Source of the DNA: Natronosalvus vescus
GTDB lineage: Archaea; Halobacteriota; Halobacteria; Halobacteriales; Natrialbaceae
Assembly: GCF_023973145.1 (NCBI RefSeq)
Contig: NZ_CP099546.1
Location: 1,240,001 to 1,304,000, forward strand
Direction: 5' to 3'
Length of the DNA stretch: 64,000 nucleotides
Under the pieces are notes generated by a model that had not been told where the DNA came from, searched no databases, and saw only the letters and a program-made list of their open reading frames with translations. The translations under genes and the position numbers were made by a program. Positions 16,227 to 25,993 of this stretch are shown one piece after another. Each line of letters opens with the position of its first letter. Within the stretch, counting starts at the first letter, position 1.

Positions 16227-16877
16227 TCAATCGCCGTCGGCGAGTGCCTCGTCGATCGCTGCCACGATCGACGGTACACTCGTCTCGACGCGGTCGCCGT
16301 CGACGATGACCCACGGCGTCCCCTCGACGCCTTGCCGTTCGCCGTACGCTCGCTCGGCCTCGAGCCCCTCCTTGTAGGAAATCTCTTCGGCGTCGGTGCG
16401 TACCTGCTCTCCGTCGAATCCGAGGTCGGTTGCGACTTCTTCGATGACCTCGTACGAGTACTGCCCGTGGTAGGTGTAGATCTCGTTGGTGAACGCGAAG
16501 AACGCGTCGTCGCCTTCGTGCTCGTGTACCGAGCGGGCGGCACTTGCGACGGCCTCCGACCAGGGTTCCTGAACCGGGATCGGGAAATCGCGGTGTTCGT
16601 ATCGGATCTGTCCCGGTTCGATGTATGCCTCCTCGATATCCGGAAACATCCGCGTCTTGTACTGGGCACAGCCACCGCAACCGAAGTCTTCGAAGACGGT
16701 CACCGTCACGTCGGCATCCGGATCGCCGGCGACGGGAATCTCGAGGAGCGCGTCCTCGTCGATGCCGTCGCCATCTCCGTTCCCGTTCCCGCCTGAATCG
16801 TCGCCGCCGAGACACCCGGCGAGGCCGAGGGTGGTACCCGCCGTGAGCGCCGCGAAGCGTCGGCGTGTCAAACTCAT
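16227..16877 (-). CDS. DsbA-like thiol oxidoreductase lipoprotein
   Basis: A 216-residue exported thioredoxin-fold protein. The signal MSLTRRRFAALTAGTTLGL ends in lipobox LAGC with Cys22, suggesting Tat export and a lipid anchor. A Gly/Asn/Asp linker follows (29-40). The redox motif is CGGC at 67-70 within VFEDFGCGGCAQY, and the cis-Pro loop is GVEGTPWVIVDG. Domain content fits DsbA/thioredoxin_4 proteins that oxidise or isomerise disulfides at the cell surface. It is divergent from pth2, with 130 nt between the start codons. Confidence 0.9.
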   Translation of the reverse strand: MSLTRRRFAALTAGTTLGLAGCLGGDDSGGNGNGDGDGIDEDALLEIPVAGDPDADVTVTVFEDFGCGGCAQYKTRMFPDIEEAYIEPGQIRYEHRDFPIPVQEPWSEAVASAARSVHEHEGDDAFFAFTNEIYTYHGQYSYEVIEEVATDLGFDGEQVRTDAEEISYKEGLEAERAYGERQGVEGTPWVIVDGDRVETSVPSIVAAIDEALADGD

Positions 16878-17007
16878 GGTCTTTCCTATTGGAGCGGAGC
16901 GCAAATAGGTGTCGCAGTTGGCAGCGCACTCGGACAGCGACCGTCCCACCGCCGAGGACTCCGATTTGGATCGGCGGGATTTTACCATCCGTGCCCGTGT
17001 TCCCGGT

Positions 17008-17346
17008 ATGAAACAAGCGATCGTCGCCCGAACGGACATCGGGATGGGAACCGGAAAACTCGCTGCACAGGTTGCACACGCCTCCCTTTCGGCGTACGAG
17101 AAGGCCGACGACCGTTCCCGCAAGCAGTGGAAAAACGGCGGCCAGAAGAAGGTCGTGCTCAAGGGCTCGAGCGAGCGCGAACTCTACGAACTGAGCGAGA
17201 TTGCCGATCAGGAAGGGCTGCCAAACGCCGTCGTTCGGGACGCCGGTCACACCCAGCTCGAGCCGGGAACGGTGACCACGCTGGCGGTCGGTCCCGCCGA
17301 TGACGACCTCGTCGATCGGGTGACCGGCGAACTGTCGCTGTTTTAA
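17008..17346 (+). CDS. pth2: Peptidyl-tRNA hydrolase Pth2
   Basis: Releases peptides from prematurely dropped peptidyl-tRNA. The 112-residue protein is a typical archaeal Pth2: [41 protein letters not shown], and the C-terminal [20 protein letters not shown] with the conserved Asp-Ala-Gly-x-Thr. ATG 17008 is preferred over frame-open upstream codons because family homology begins there and a TATA-like box (GATTTTACC) ends about 22 nt before it. A poly-T stretch directly follows the stop. Confidence 0.95.
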   Translation: MKQAIVARTDIGMGTGKLAAQVAHASLSAYEKADDRSRKQWKNGGQKKVVLKGSSERELYELSEIADQEGLPNAVVRDAGHTQLEPGTVTTLAVGPADDDLVDRVTGELSLF

Positions 17347-17472
17347 GTTTTTGACGAACGACTCGCGCGGATCTGCACCTACGCCTCGAGCGGTCTCAGC
17401 GTGGCCACCTCGACCCGCGTCTGTCTCGCCGCCTCGCGAATCCCTTTGCGTCTCGAGCGCCTCTCTCCTGAT

Positions 17473-18114
17473 ATGAGTACTGACCCCCACCAGAACCAGC
17501 CGGTCGAGACGGGAGGCGCCCCGCTCGAGGACGCAGCGGCCGCAGTCGTCCTCGTTCACGGCCGGGGCGCGCGAGCGTCGGGAATGCTCGAACTGGCTGC
17601 GGAGATCGACCCCGACGACGTGGCTTACCTCGCTCCACAGGCCGTTCGGGGTACCTGGTACCCGCAGTCGTTTCTCGCACCCATCGACTCGAACGAGCCC
17701 TCCCTGTCCTCGGCGCTCGAGTTGCTCGAATCGACGCTCGAGACAGTTCGAGAGGACGTCCCCCTCGAGCGAACGGTGCTCTGTGGCTTCTCACAGGGTG
17801 GCTGTCTCGCCAGCGAGTTCGCCGCCCGCAATGCCCGACGGTATGGCGGCGTTGTCGCCTTCTCCGGCGGTCTCATCGGCCCCGAGGGGACGCCCCGGGA
17901 GTACGAGGGATCGCTCGAGGGAACGCCGGCGTTTTTCGGCTGCAGCGACCGTGACCCACACATCCCACTCGAGCGCGTCCACGAGTCCGTGGAGGTGTAC
18001 GAGGAACTCGAGGCCGACGTGACCGAACGGATTTACGAGGGGATGGGCCACACCGTGAATCAGGACGAACTCGATGCGTTCGCGGAGATCGTCGTCGATG
18101 CTGCTGAGCGCTGA
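17473..18114 (+). CDS. Phospholipase/carboxylesterase family hydrolase
   Basis: A 213-residue alpha/beta hydrolase of the abhydrolase_2 family. VVLVHGRGARASGM carries the oxyanion-hole HG, LCGFSQGGCLASEF the G-x-S-x-G nucleophile, FFGCSDRDPHIPL the catalytic Asp, and YEGMGHTVNQDEL the catalytic His. Such enzymes cleave short acyl esters or lysophospholipids. ATG 17473 gives the usual N-terminus. The gene is followed closely by the convergent flippase gene. Confidence 0.9.
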   Translation: MSTDPHQNQPVETGGAPLEDAAAAVVLVHGRGARASGMLELAAEIDPDDVAYLAPQAVRGTWYPQSFLAPIDSNEPSLSSALELLESTLETVREDVPLERTVLCGFSQGGCLASEFAARNARRYGGVVAFSGGLIGPEGTPREYEGSLEGTPAFFGCSDRDPHIPLERVHESVEVYEELEADVTERIYEGMGHTVNQDELDAFAEIVVDAAER

Positions 18115-18136
18115 AGCCGTACAAGAGACGGCGGAT

Positions 18137-19606
18137 TCAGCCCAGCACCGTTCGCACGTCCTGGGGATCGAGCAGGCCACTTGCCAGTGCCAGACCGGCC
18201 CACGTCACTACACCGACGAGAATGATCGCCCCGAGCATCACCAGACTGGAGACGAGCGGCGTCACTGCGAGGACGATCACCGCCATCCCGCCGGTGATCA
18301 CGACGATTTTGCCGATGCTCGAGACGAGGGTCTTGACCCGAAGCGAGAGTTCGACGTGGACGACGTAGAGGTTCACGGCGACGTAGATCGAGTGGGTGAT
18401 GACCGTCGCAATCGCCGCGCCGACGACGCCGATCGTCGGAATCAGCACGATGTTGAGCCCGAAGTTTGCCATCGCGGTTCCACCCTTGGCGATCGCTCGC
18501 TCGCGGGCGCGCCCGAGGTAGTCGAGACTGTCGCTCGTCAGGTTCGTTATCGCCTGCAAGACCACGAACAGGCAGAGCACCTGTAACACGGGGATCGCGC
18601 CAGCGTAATCTCCACCGAAGACCAGTGTCACGAACGGCCCGGCGACGATCGCCAGCCCGGCGGCTGCCGGGATGTAGAGCAACAGCGTGTTCGTCAGCGC
18701 CGTTTCGTAGAGTGTTCGAGCGCGCTCGAGGTTTCCGCCCGCTTTCTCCTCGCCGAAGTTCGGCGAAATGGTGAAGCCGAGGGACTCGGCGGGGGCGAGA
18801 ACGAAGTCGACGATCTGTTTCGCGAGGGTGTAGAAGGCGACGGCCGGATTCGTCAGGAATACCCCGACGAGGACGATGTCGATCTGTTTGTCGACGACGT
18901 TCGCGCTCCGGGTCGCCGTCAGCGGGACGCTGTACTCGAGCAGCCGTCTGGGGAGTCCTGGTTCGAACGAGGGGGCGCGCTCGTAAGCGCGGTAAAACTG
19001 GAGGTAGAGGACGGTGACACCGAAGACGGCTGCGACAGCGTAGCCGACGATGTAGCCGAAGAAGGCCCCGAGCGCGCCGAAGCCCGCGAGCACGAACACG
19101 ACGGCGAAAACGAGCCGTGCGACGCCGCCGATCGCCTGGACGGCCGCGCTGTACACTAGGTTGTTGAACCCCTGGAAGGCGACCTGGGTGAAGCCGTTGA
19201 ACGAATTGACGAGGAGGTAGACCGCTCCCGCGGCCAGGAACGGGGCGACCGTCGGGTCGCCGAGCAGAACCGCGATCTGTTCGTAAAAGAGGAGCAACGC
19301 GCCCGTGACGAGTGCGATACACACCAGCTTGACCGCGATTGTCAACTCGATCAGGTGCGGGATCTGGCCGGGATCTTTCTCGCGATAGACCGCGAAGTAT
19401 CGGGCGGCCGACTTCCCGAGGCCGACGTCGGCGAGCAACTGGACGACGCTCAGGATGCCGATCGCCCAGAACAGGGTGCCGTAGCCGTCCGGGTCGAGGA
19501 GATACCGGGCCAGCACGATCATCAACGCCGCACTCGAGAGCATGAAGATGGCTCGAGCGACGAGCGTTGCTTTGAATCCGCGAACGATGTGATCGAGTGA
19601 ACTCAT
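18137..19606 (-). CDS. Oligosaccharide flippase family protein (MATE/MOP type)
   Basis: A 489-residue polytopic membrane protein with about 12-14 hydrophobic helices over its whole length. The N-terminal arrangement (an amphipathic start, then ARAIFMLSSAALMIVLARYL and DPDGYGTLFWAIGILSVVQL) and the FNNLVYSAA region match Wzx-like polysaccharide flippases. In haloarchaea such proteins move lipid-linked glycans for surface protein glycosylation (AglR-type). No glycosyltransferase gene is adjacent, so the exact cargo is open. Confidence 0.85.
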   Translation of the reverse strand: MSSLDHIVRGFKATLVARAIFMLSSAALMIVLARYLLDPDGYGTLFWAIGILSVVQLLADVGLGKSAARYFAVYREKDPGQIPHLIELTIAVKLVCIALVTGALLLFYEQIAVLLGDPTVAPFLAAGAVYLLVNSFNGFTQVAFQGFNNLVYSAAVQAIGGVARLVFAVVFVLAGFGALGAFFGYIVGYAVAAVFGVTVLYLQFYRAYERAPSFEPGLPRRLLEYSVPLTATRSANVVDKQIDIVLVGVFLTNPAVAFYTLAKQIVDFVLAPAESLGFTISPNFGEEKAGGNLERARTLYETALTNTLLLYIPAAAGLAIVAGPFVTLVFGGDYAGAIPVLQVLCLFVVLQAITNLTSDSLDYLGRARERAIAKGGTAMANFGLNIVLIPTIGVVGAAIATVITHSIYVAVNLYVVHVELSLRVKTLVSSIGKIVVITGGMAVIVLAVTPLVSSLVMLGAIILVGVVTWAGLALASGLLDPQDVRTVLG

Positions 19607-20173
19607 GTGGTGAAACGGAGGCTGGCGGCTGTCGAACCGCCCCGGAGTGGTTCTCGCGCCTGATCGGGTCGTCGCGTCCGATCAGGTCGACCGGTCGGCC
19701 GTGGCCGTCGCCACGCCCGAGTGGTGATGAAACCCGTGATGTCGACTCACTCGTGGGGAGAACGGGGACGTGATTTGTAATGTGGCTCGTTCGTGACCGA
19801 ACGAGCGGACTACAGTCACGGGACTCGACAGGACGAGCGGGATCCTCGGTGGTAGTGGTTTACCGGCGCTCGAGTCGATCAAACGGGTCGGCCTGTGAGG
19901 TTGAACCCAATGAGAACGAGGACGTCGATCAACGGGTATTCCCTGTAACCGGATCGTACAGGGGTGTACGGTGGCATTGACCGATTCCTTTCGATGATAG
20001 TCGGATTTTCCGACGTACCACGTGAACGGGATTAATTCGTCTAGCAGAGTACCACATGGTCTCGAAGAATAGCGTCGTTCGACGATTCGACAGCCGGTTG
20101 CACGAATCGGTTGCGCTTCACCGACCAGCGTCCCGATTCGAGTCGACGTCGAGAACTGGTTCCGAGTCAGCGT
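19607..20173. other. 567-nt intergenic region, no gene seen
   Basis: Open frames here have poor codon usage and no recognisable protein. The only structural signal is a perfect hairpin at 19785-19806 (GCTCGTTCG, loop TGAC, CGAACGAGC), in the region upstream of the flippase gene. The right end, around 20030-20055, is slightly richer in A and T. The gap lies between the flippase start and the stop of the GNAT gene, both on the minus strand. Confidence 0.5.
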
Positions 20174-20932
20174 TCACAGGTACGAGGCGTCCCAGCGTGT
20201 CGCCTTCCGCTTGTTTCCACACTCGTTACAGACGACCCGTCCCATCGAGTCCATCGCCACGTCGGTGGCGTCACAGTTCCCACAGAACCAGCCGTAGCGC
20301 TCGTCGGCGTCCGCGTCCTCGTAGACCGTGTAGAACGGTGCCTTCGAACCGCGTGCGGGTTCGCCGTAACTCACGTACAGCGTTCCCCCGGCGGCATCGA
20401 TCGCCTCGAGCGCGCGCCACGCTTCACTCGACTCGAGCTCGCCTTCGCTCTCGATGTAGACGTTCTCGGTGTGGGTTTCCGAGCCGACCTCGAGGTCGCG
20501 AGAGCCGCTCAGTTCGAACCCGTGGGCGACGTAGAACTCGTTGCCGAACTCGTTCCCGGCGAGGACGGCACCCTGGAGCTGTTCTGCGCCGGCGTCGAGC
20601 AGCGCGTCCCGCGTGCGCACGAGCAGCCTGACACCGAGCCCGTTACCACGGTGTGCCGGGTCGACGTGGATCCACTGAATACGGCCGATTCCCTGGGTCT
20701 CATCGAGCCACTCGCTCTGGGAGAAGCCGATGATCTCGCCGTCGTCCTCGGCGACGAGAACCACCGTCTCGTCGTGCTCGAGTTCGTCCCCGAGGTCGTC
20801 GCCGTACCAGTTGTCGACGGCCTCGTCGATGATCTCCTCGTCGAGGAAGTGGGTGTACGACTCGGAGAGCGAGTGGTGTGCGACTGAACGGATCGCCTCA
20901 CTGTCGTCGGCAGTGGCTTCACGGATCTCCAT
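20174..20932 (-). CDS. GNAT acetyltransferase with C-terminal zinc ribbon (DUF5816)
   Basis: A 252-residue fusion. Residues 1-150 are a GCN5-related N-acetyltransferase: IREATADDSEAIRSVAHHSL at the start and the acetyl-CoA loop HVDPAHRGNGLGVRLL. Residues about 185-252 hold a domain ending in a zinc ribbon with two Cys pairs (FCGNC and VVCNECGN) and the conserved tail KATRWDASYL, matching DUF5816. The ribbon may direct the acetylase to a nucleic acid or protein partner. ATG 20932 begins at the GNAT domain; an earlier start adds five residues. Confidence 0.87.
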   Translation of the reverse strand: MEIREATADDSEAIRSVAHHSLSESYTHFLDEEIIDEAVDNWYGDDLGDELEHDETVVLVAEDDGEIIGFSQSEWLDETQGIGRIQWIHVDPAHRGNGLGVRLLVRTRDALLDAGAEQLQGAVLAGNEFGNEFYVAHGFELSGSRDLEVGSETHTENVYIESEGELESSEAWRALEAIDAAGGTLYVSYGEPARGSKAPFYTVYEDADADERYGWFCGNCDATDVAMDSMGRVVCNECGNKRKATRWDASYL

Positions 20933-21143
20933 GCGCCGACCTACCACGGCCTGTTAGAAAACATCTTCCTCGCGTGCCGGATTTCGAAAGCGGTCGGTTG
21001 AACGGTGGTCTCGGGTGGGATGTAAGGTGGGGCGACGGGTTCTGAGCGAGGCGCAGGCGGTCGATCGCGAGCGAGACGCAGGTGGACGCCATAGCCGTTC
21101 GTCGATGACACGAGTTATACCGGTGCCGGTGTATGGCTCGAGT

Positions 21144-22226
21144 ATGAGCGAGGAGACCGCCATCTCGAGAGACGAGGATGGCGACGAACTCGGCCCCGAC
21201 GTCTTCACGTACAACGGTGGTCGGGTCGATCCGGGCGAGTCCGCGAACATTCGGTACGGCATCAGCGAAACTTACCTCGGCGATCCGGTTCGGATCCCGG
21301 TGACGGTGATCAACGGCGAGCACCCCGGCCCGACGGTGTTCCTGTCGGCGGCCGCCCACGGCGACGAACTCAACGGAATCGAAGTCGTCCGCGAGGTCGC
21401 CCACGACTGGGATCACTCGAATCTCCACGGAACCCTGGTCTGCCTCCCTGTGATGAACGTTCCTGGCTTTCTCGCCCAAGAACGATACCTGCCGATCTAC
21501 GACCGGGATCTGAACCGCTCGTTCCCCGGGCGTGAGGGGTCGACGAGCGCCCAGCGGATGGCCCACCGAATCTTCACCAACTTCATCGAACCCTGTGACC
21601 TCGGGATCGACTTTCACACGTCGACGCGTGGCCGAACGAACATGCTCCACGTTCGGGCAAACATGGAGGATCCGACGATCGAACGACTCGCGAACGCGTT
21701 CAGTTCGAACGTGATCATCGCGGGTGAAGGCCCGTCCGGCACGCTCCGACGGGAGGCCAGCGACGCCGGCATTCCGACGATCACCGTCGAGATGGGCGAA
21801 GCCCACCGGTTTCAACGTCGGCTTATCGACCGTTCGCTCACCGGTGTCGCCAGTGTCCTGGCCGAGTTCGGCCTGCATCCCCACTCTTCGGTTCACTGGC
21901 CTGGGTGGCGGGTCAACATCGACGACGCTGGCGAGAAGACGTGGCTCCGGGCCGACGCGGGCGGGATCGTTGACATGAAACACTCGAGCGGTGAGCTGGT
22001 TCGGGAGGGTGAGACGATCTGTGCGATCACGAACCCGTTCAAAGAGGAAGACGACATCGTCACCGTCGATGCGCCGTTCACGGGGTTGCTGGTCGGCGTC
22101 CTCGAGAACCCGGTCGTCTACCCGGGGAACCCGCTCTGTCACCTGGTTGGTTTGAGCGACCCAATCCTGACCGCCCTCGAGCGCGAACTCGAGCACCAGG
22201 ATCCGTTCCTCGAGACGCTCGAGTAG
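21144..22226 (+). CDS. Succinylglutamate desuccinylase/aspartoacylase family protein
   Basis: A 360-residue zinc-dependent M14-type amidohydrolase. Zinc ligands are visible in [13 protein letters not shown] (His and Glu) and in [12 protein letters not shown] (His); the catalytic Glu is in [11 protein letters not shown]. The C-terminal portion ([18 protein letters not shown]) resembles the beta-sandwich of family members. These enzymes deacylate N-acyl amino acids or related amides. The substrate is unknown. It lies upstream of sdhC in the same direction but about 200 nt away, so it is probably a separate unit. Confidence 0.87.
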   Translation: MSEETAISRDEDGDELGPDVFTYNGGRVDPGESANIRYGISETYLGDPVRIPVTVINGEHPGPTVFLSAAAHGDELNGIEVVREVAHDWDHSNLHGTLVCLPVMNVPGFLAQERYLPIYDRDLNRSFPGREGSTSAQRMAHRIFTNFIEPCDLGIDFHTSTRGRTNMLHVRANMEDPTIERLANAFSSNVIIAGEGPSGTLRREASDAGIPTITVEMGEAHRFQRRLIDRSLTGVASVLAEFGLHPHSSVHWPGWRVNIDDAGEKTWLRADAGGIVDMKHSSGELVREGETICAITNPFKEEDDIVTVDAPFTGLLVGVLENPVVYPGNPLCHLVGLSDPILTALERELEHQDPFLETLE

Positions 22227-22422
22227 TCTTCCGATCACTGGGGTGCCACCGGATACGCCGCTGCCACCGGAAAACGTACACGGTGAAATCGATAGCGAAC
22301 GTGTTCGCCTCGCTTGGAGAACACGCCTCTCGAGGTGGGCGCAGATCCAAATCGCTGGCGGAAAACCAGGCAGGATAAAAGTAACTTCTATACCCCCACA
22401 GTCCAACCCTCCGCATGAGCGT

Positions 22423-22818
22423 ATGAGTCAGTCTTACAATCGTGGCCTTATCGAGGACTTCGGGCGGTGGAAGGAGTTCTCGGCCGGGATGTGGGCGTGG
22501 ATCTTCCACAAGTTCACCGGGTGGATCCTGATCGGCTACCTGTTTACCCACATCGCGGTGTTGAGTACCGCCATCTCGGGAGAGCAAGCGTACACGAACA
22601 CCTTGCAGGGACTCGAAGCCCTGTTCGTCGTCCGACTGCTCGAGGTCGGCTTGCTGGCAGTCGCCGTGTTCCACATCCTGAACGGAATCAGGCTACTGAT
22701 GGTCGACCTGAATATCGGGCTCGAGGCACAGGACAAAACGTTCTACCTCTCGTTGCTCATCACGGGTGCGATTACCGTGGCGAGCGTACCGACGTTCATG
22801 ACGGAGGTGGGCTTCTAA
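22423..22818 (+). CDS. sdhC: Succinate dehydrogenase cytochrome b556 subunit SdhC
   Basis: Membrane anchor subunit of complex II. It has 131 residues with three hydrophobic helices (about 25-48, 65-90, 105-125). [20 protein letters not shown] and THIAV carry conserved Ser/His positions used for haem b and quinone binding. A TATA-like stretch lies about 30-45 nt upstream. A tiny ATG-AGC-GTA-TGA frame just before the start is a likely coincidence. The stop overlaps the sdhD start by one base (TAATG), so the genes are translationally coupled. Confidence 0.93.
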   Translation: MSQSYNRGLIEDFGRWKEFSAGMWAWIFHKFTGWILIGYLFTHIAVLSTAISGEQAYTNTLQGLEALFVVRLLEVGLLAVAVFHILNGIRLLMVDLNIGLEAQDKTFYLSLLITGAITVASVPTFMTEVGF

Positions 22819-23183
22819 TGGCAGAACGCTACTCCTCGTTCGCCCCCGGCGGAACCGCGTGGCTGCTCCAGCGCATTACGGCCGCGTTCCTGATCATCGT
22901 GTTAGCGTTTCACTTCTTCCTCCTGCACTTCGTCACTCACGCCTGGGAGATTACCTTCGATGGCACCGCGGCCCGGATGGAGAACCTCGGCTACTTCATC
23001 ACGATGATCCTGTTCCTGATCACGGCGACGTTCCACGGCGTCAACGGCGTCTACAACGCGCTGATCAATCAGGGACTCAGCGGCACGCCGAAGAAGATCG
23101 TCCTCGCCATCCTCGTCATCGCCGGCGGGGCGTTGATCGCCCAGGGCATCTGGGTCGCACTCGTCTGGCGGGGGGTCATGTAA
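22818..23183 (+). CDS. sdhD: Succinate dehydrogenase hydrophobic subunit SdhD
   Basis: Second membrane anchor of complex II, 121 residues, three predicted helices. FAPGGTAWLLQRITAAFLII and FHFFLLHFVTHAW hold conserved Arg and His residues near the haem/quinone site; FHGVNGVYNALI is the second His-containing helix. It begins within the sdhC stop codon and ends 1 nt before sdhB. Order C-D-B-A is the standard haloarchaeal arrangement. Confidence 0.93.
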   Translation: MAERYSSFAPGGTAWLLQRITAAFLIIVLAFHFFLLHFVTHAWEITFDGTAARMENLGYFITMILFLITATFHGVNGVYNALINQGLSGTPKKIVLAILVIAGGALIAQGIWVALVWRGVM

Positions 23184-23184
23184 C

Positions 23185-24081
23185 ATGAGCACGCAACAAG
23201 AACAACAGACCGAACCCGAGGAACCGGAGACCCAGGAAGCACCTGCCGACCAGGAGATGAGCGGGCTCGCCTCCCCACAACAACAACGCCTCCAGCGAAA
23301 GGAGGCCGGCCGCCTCGAGCGCGAGCGCGCCGCGGCCGAAGACGACCTCGAGGAGGAGACGGTTCACCTCAAGGTGTTCCGCTTCGATCCGGAGGTCGAG
23401 GCCAAACAGGAGCCACGGTTCGACGACTTTCACGTCCCGTTCGAACGCGGGATGACCGTCCTCGACGCGCTCATCTTCGCACGAGACGAGTTCGACTCGT
23501 CATTGACGTTCCGTCACTCCTGTCGGCAGGCGATCTGTGGGTCGGACGCGTTCTTCGTCAACGGGCGTCAGCGCCTCGGCTGTAAGACGCAGATTTCCGA
23601 ACTCGACCAGCCCGTTCGCGTCGAGCCCCTGCCACACCAGGAGGTCGTGAAGGATCTGGTCGTCGAGATGGAACACTTCTACGACCAGATGCACGCGGTC
23701 GAGCCGTACATGCAACAGGAGGATCTCCCCGAGGGCGACCTTGAGGAGATGCGCCAGTCACGGGAGAACCGTGAGAAGATCAAGATGTCTACGCGCTGTA
23801 TCTGGTGTGGCGCGTGTATGTCCTCGTGTAACATCGCCGCTGGCGACAACCAGTATCTCGGCCCGGCCGCGATCAACAAGGCCTACCGGTTCGCGATGGA
23901 CGACCGCGAGGACGAGGAGATCAAAGAGCACCGACTGCGCATCATCGAGCAGGAACACGGCGTCTGGCGCTGCCAGACGCAGTTCTCCTGTACCGAGGTG
24001 TGTCCGAAGGACATCCCCCTCACCGAGCACATTCAGGAGCTCAAGCGTGAGGCGGTCAAGAAGAACCTGAAATTCTGGTAA
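23185..24081 (+). CDS. sdhB: Succinate dehydrogenase iron-sulfur subunit SdhB
   Basis: Electron-transfer subunit of complex II, 298 residues. The 2Fe-2S ligands lie in SCRQAICGSDAFF and RLGC, where Asp takes the third position as in E. coli SdhB. The 4Fe-4S/3Fe-4S domain has CIWCGACMSSC and the closing CTEVCPKDIP. The first 60 residues form a Gln/Glu-rich acidic extension typical of halophiles. It starts 1 nt after sdhD and ends 2 nt before sdhA. Confidence 0.95.
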   Translation: MSTQQEQQTEPEEPETQEAPADQEMSGLASPQQQRLQRKEAGRLERERAAAEDDLEEETVHLKVFRFDPEVEAKQEPRFDDFHVPFERGMTVLDALIFARDEFDSSLTFRHSCRQAICGSDAFFVNGRQRLGCKTQISELDQPVRVEPLPHQEVVKDLVVEMEHFYDQMHAVEPYMQQEDLPEGDLEEMRQSRENREKIKMSTRCIWCGACMSSCNIAAGDNQYLGPAAINKAYRFAMDDREDEEIKEHRLRIIEQEHGVWRCQTQFSCTEVCPKDIPLTEHIQELKREAVKKNLKFW

Positions 24082-24083
24082 CC

Positions 24084-25934
24084 ATGTACGAACACGACGT
24101 CATCGTGGTCGGCGGCGGCGGAGCCGGCCTCCGCGCCGCGATCGCGGCACACGAAGCGGGAGCGGACGTAGCGATCGTTACGAAACTCCATCCGGTGCGC
24201 AGCCACACCGGTGCCGCGGAGGGCGGCATCAACGCCGCTCTCCGCGAGGGCGACGACTGGGAACTCCACGCCTACGACACGATGAAGGGGTCGGACTACC
24301 TCGGCGACGCCCCTGCGATCGAGACGCTGGCGAAAGACGCCCCAGAGGACACGATCACCCTCGAGCACTGGGGGATGCCCTTTTCGCGCGAGGAAGATGG
24401 GACGGTCTCCCAGCGCCCCTTTGGCGGCCTGTCGTTCCCCCGAACGACGTACGCCGGTGCGGAGACGGGTCATCACCTGCTGCACGTCCTCTACGAACAG
24501 GTCGTCAAACGCGGCGTTCAGATCTACGACGAGTGGTTCGTGATGAACCTCGCCGTCACGGACGAACCCGATCCGAACGACCGAACGTGCCACGGCGTCG
24601 TCGCCTACGACGTCCAGTCGGGCAAGATCGAGGGGTTCAAGGCCCGAAACGGGGTCATCATCACGACCGGCGGCCCCGGTCAGGCGTTCGATCACACCAC
24701 CAACGCCGTCTCCTGTACCGGCGACGGCCAGGCGATGGCCTACCGGGCGGGCGTCCCGCTCGAGGACATGGAGTTCGTCCAGTTCCACCCGACGACGCTG
24801 CCGAGCACTGGCGTGCTCATTTCGGAAGGTGTCCGCGGCGAGGGTGGCATCCTCTACAACGAGGACGGCGAACGGTTCATGTTCGAACACGGTTACGCGA
24901 ACAACGCCGGCGAACTCGCGAGCCGTGACGTCGTCTCCCGCGCCGAGTTGACCGAGGTTAACGAGGGCCGCGGGGTCGAAGACGAGTACGTCCACCTCGA
25001 CATGCGCCACCTGGGTGCCGAACGAATCCTCGACCGGCTCGAGAACATTCTCCACCTCGCGGAGGACTTCGAGGGCGTCGACGGCCTCGTCGAGCCCATG
25101 CCGGTCAAACCCGGCCAGCACTACGAGATGGGTGGTATCGAGACCGACGAGAACGGCAAGACGTGTATCGACGGCCTCTACGCCGCCGGCGAGTGTGCCT
25201 GCGTCTCTGTCCACGGGGCGAACCGGCTGGGCGGCAACGCACTCCCGGAACTGGTCGTCTTCGGTAAACGCGCGGGCTATCACGCTGCCGGACGAGATCT
25301 CGGCGAGGCCGAAATCGAGACCGGCTACACGGCGGGCGTGGAGGAGGAAACGGACGCCGACCTCCCTGTCACGCCCGGTGAGGCTGGGATCGACGCCAGC
25401 GAACCGAGCGCGGACGTCGCCACGGACGGCTCCGGACAGATCGTCGACGCGGATGCGCTCCTCGAGCGGGCCGTCGAGGCCGAACGCGAACGCGTCGCCC
25501 ACCTGATGGGGCGAGACGACGGCGTCAAACACGCCGACATCCGGGCGAAACTCCAGCAGGCGATGACCCAGGACGTCAACGTCTTCCGCGAGGAGGAAGG
25601 GCTCAAACGCGCGCTCAGAGCGATCAAGGAGTGTCGCGAGATGTACCAGGACGTCTACGTCGAGGATCCCTCGCGAACGTTCAACACCGACCTGCAGATG
25701 ACCTACGAGACCCGGAACCTGATCGACGTCGCCGAGACGATCACCCTCGGCGCGCTCGTGCGAAACGAGTTCCGCGGTGCCCACTGGCGTCTCGAGAATC
25801 AGGAGCGTGACGACGAAAATTGGCTCAAACACACGCTCATCTCCTGGAACGCCGGCAAGCCGTCGATCTGGTACCGACCGGTCATCCTCGAGGGCGAGGA
25901 CAAGACTTACGAGCCGAAGATTCGCAGCTACTAA
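24084..25934 (+). CDS. sdhA: Succinate dehydrogenase flavoprotein subunit SdhA
   Basis: Catalytic subunit oxidising succinate to fumarate, 616 residues. The FAD-binding GGGGAGLRAAI lies at residues 10-20, and the covalent-flavin region RSHTGAAEGG follows at about 38-47. Substrate-site elements are EFVQFHPTTLPSTGVL, the ANRLGGNALPEL motif and the catalytic Arg in SRDVVSRA. The C-terminal helical domain is normal. It ends the sdhCDBA operon and is followed by a poly-T stretch. Confidence 0.96.
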   Translation: MYEHDVIVVGGGGAGLRAAIAAHEAGADVAIVTKLHPVRSHTGAAEGGINAALREGDDWELHAYDTMKGSDYLGDAPAIETLAKDAPEDTITLEHWGMPFSREEDGTVSQRPFGGLSFPRTTYAGAETGHHLLHVLYEQVVKRGVQIYDEWFVMNLAVTDEPDPNDRTCHGVVAYDVQSGKIEGFKARNGVIITTGGPGQAFDHTTNAVSCTGDGQAMAYRAGVPLEDMEFVQFHPTTLPSTGVLISEGVRGEGGILYNEDGERFMFEHGYANNAGELASRDVVSRAELTEVNEGRGVEDEYVHLDMRHLGAERILDRLENILHLAEDFEGVDGLVEPMPVKPGQHYEMGGIETDENGKTCIDGLYAAGECACVSVHGANRLGGNALPELVVFGKRAGYHAAGRDLGEAEIETGYTAGVEEETDADLPVTPGEAGIDASEPSADVATDGSGQIVDADALLERAVEAERERVAHLMGRDDGVKHADIRAKLQQAMTQDVNVFREEEGLKRALRAIKECREMYQDVYVEDPSRTFNTDLQMTYETRNLIDVAETITLGALVRNEFRGAHWRLENQERDDENWLKHTLISWNAGKPSIWYRPVILEGEDKTYEPKIRSY

Positions 25935-25949
25935 CCTCCTCGCTCGAAC

Positions 25950-25969
25950 GGTTTTTCGACCCTTTTTTG
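25950..25969 (+). terminator. Poly-T terminator after sdhA
   Basis: Two T runs (five and six T) occur within 20 nt, starting 16 nt after the sdhA stop in otherwise GC-rich DNA. Archaeal RNA polymerase terminates on such oligo-T stretches without needing a hairpin. Confidence 0.6.
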
Positions 25970-25993
25970 GCGGCTATCTGAAGCGTGACTGTC

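Noticed and set aside
19682-19980. Small open frames in the flippase upstream gap
   Set aside because: Poor codon usage, no start context and no recognisable motifs.
24033-25832. 599-residue minus-strand frame opposite sdhA
   Set aside because: It is an antisense shadow of sdhA, whose FAD and active-site motifs are unmistakable.
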